This document shows, in pieces, positions 6,995 through 7,160 of a stretch of 7,160 nucleotides of DNA. Position 1 is the stretch's first letter; every line of letters starts with the position of its first letter. Source of the DNA: Actinomycetes bacterium (GTDB lineage: Bacteria > Actinomycetota > Actinomycetes > Actinomycetales > Cellulomonadaceae). The position numbers and the translations under genes are program-made. Below the pieces are notes generated by a model. The model had not been told where the DNA came from, made no database searches, and was given only the letters and a program-made list of their open reading frames with translations. The stretch is taken from assembly GCA_023401045.1 (NCBI GenBank), contig JAEXEM010000119.1:1-7160 (forward strand). Reading direction: 5' to 3'.

Positions 6995-7013
6995 GGCCGC
7001 CCCGGGGACGGCC
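6995..7013 (-). promoter_or_regulatory. GC-rich hairpin in the exoenzyme mRNA leader
   Basis: GGCCG and CGGCC (6995-6999 with 7009-7013) can pair around a 9-nt C4/G4-rich centre. If the promoter lies near 7025-7050, this stem-loop is in the 5' leader about 60 nt before the start codon. Its function is unknown and it may be a by-product of base composition. Confidence 0.25.
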
Positions 7014-7020
7014 GGGTCTC

Positions 7021-7078
7021 ACCCTGCGTGGTTGATCCGCTTCGTCGCAACTACCCGACAGTAACTATCTGGTGAACT
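7021..7078 (-). promoter_or_regulatory. Promoter/operator region of the exoenzyme, with a PHO-box-like motif
   Basis: This is the least GC-rich stretch upstream of the gene. On the minus strand AGTT recurs three times: AGTTCACC (7078-7071), AGTTACTG (7066-7059) and AGTTGCGA (7052-7045), at 12- and 14-bp steps. The first contains GTTCACC, the known core of actinobacterial PhoP (PHO-box) direct repeats. Those repeats are normally 11 bp apart, so the match is imperfect. TTGCGA (7050-7045) could serve as a -35, with a weak CAGGGT (7026-7021) as -10 at an 18-bp spacing. Phosphate control would suit a DNA-degrading nucleotidase, but this is inference. Confidence 0.35.
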
Positions 7079-7083
7079 CGCCC

Positions 7084-7115
7084 GGCACCGTCCGGTTCGC
7101 CCCGTTTCCGGTGCC
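7084..7115. other. Inverted repeat upstream of the exoenzyme promoter
   Basis: GGCACCG (7084-7090) and CGGTGCC (7109-7115) are perfect 7-bp inverted arms around an 18-bp centre. It could be an operator or the remnant of an upstream transcript end. No gene is supported between here and the right edge. Confidence 0.25.
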
Positions 7116-7160
7116 CCCTGCGCGACCCACAACGACCCGAGGACGACGACGGGCCGGCCG

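Noticed and set aside
6933..7022. Upstream extension of the exoenzyme by 30 residues
   Set aside because: It would bury the signal peptide inside the protein. GGAGGAG 6 nt before the GTG at 6932 fixes the start there.
6190..7035. Plus-strand 281-codon open frame over the exoenzyme N-terminus
   Set aside because: Antisense to the signal peptide and lamin-tail region, with no motif and no ribosome binding site of note.

Overview
The window is very GC-rich, with strong G/C bias at third codon positions, long spurious open frames on opposite strands, and GTG-start plus GGAGG-type ribosome binding sites. This points to a high-GC actinobacterium. The large secreted nuclease/nucleotidase and the codon use would fit Micrococcales of the Cellulomonas/Promicromonospora kind, but that placement is inference only.

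Layout from left to right. (1) Positions 1-293, minus strand: the first 97 codons of thiM (hydroxyethylthiazole kinase), running off the left edge. It is preceded at 298-377 by a well-conserved TPP (THI-element) riboswitch, with a candidate -10 box just upstream of the aptamer. (2) Positions 567-1880, plus strand: a complete TrpB2-type, tryptophan synthase beta-like PLP enzyme, divergent from thiM across a region of about 190 bp. (3) Positions 1881-1967: a convergent intergenic gap with two stem-loops, one of them a strong shared (bidirectional) terminator candidate. (4) Positions 1968-6932, minus strand: one very large gene for a secreted multidomain enzyme of about 1654 residues. Its domains in order are signal peptide, lamin-tail domain, OB-fold, ExeM/NucH-type endonuclease (EEP fold), UshA-type metallophosphatase, 5'-nucleotidase C-terminal domain, and a tail of Ig-like domains. 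(5) Positions 6933-7160: its leader and promoter region, with an AT-richer island that carries a GTTCACC motif resembling an actinobacterial PHO-box half-site.

How the parts work together: thiM and its riboswitch form a thiamin-salvage unit controlled by thiamin pyrophosphate. The TrpB2 gene stands alone, with no trpA in view, and shares only its upstream region with thiM. The large exoenzyme carries two catalytic activities that could act in sequence outside the cell, a nuclease releasing nucleotides and a 5'-nucleotidase releasing nucleoside and phosphate. That suits scavenging of phosphate, carbon and nitrogen from extracellular DNA. I see no CRISPR array, mobile element, tRNA or rRNA, and no clearly new defence or biosynthetic system. 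The most notable points are the riboswitch-thiM unit, the single-chain nuclease-nucleotidase and its possible phosphate-responsive promoter.
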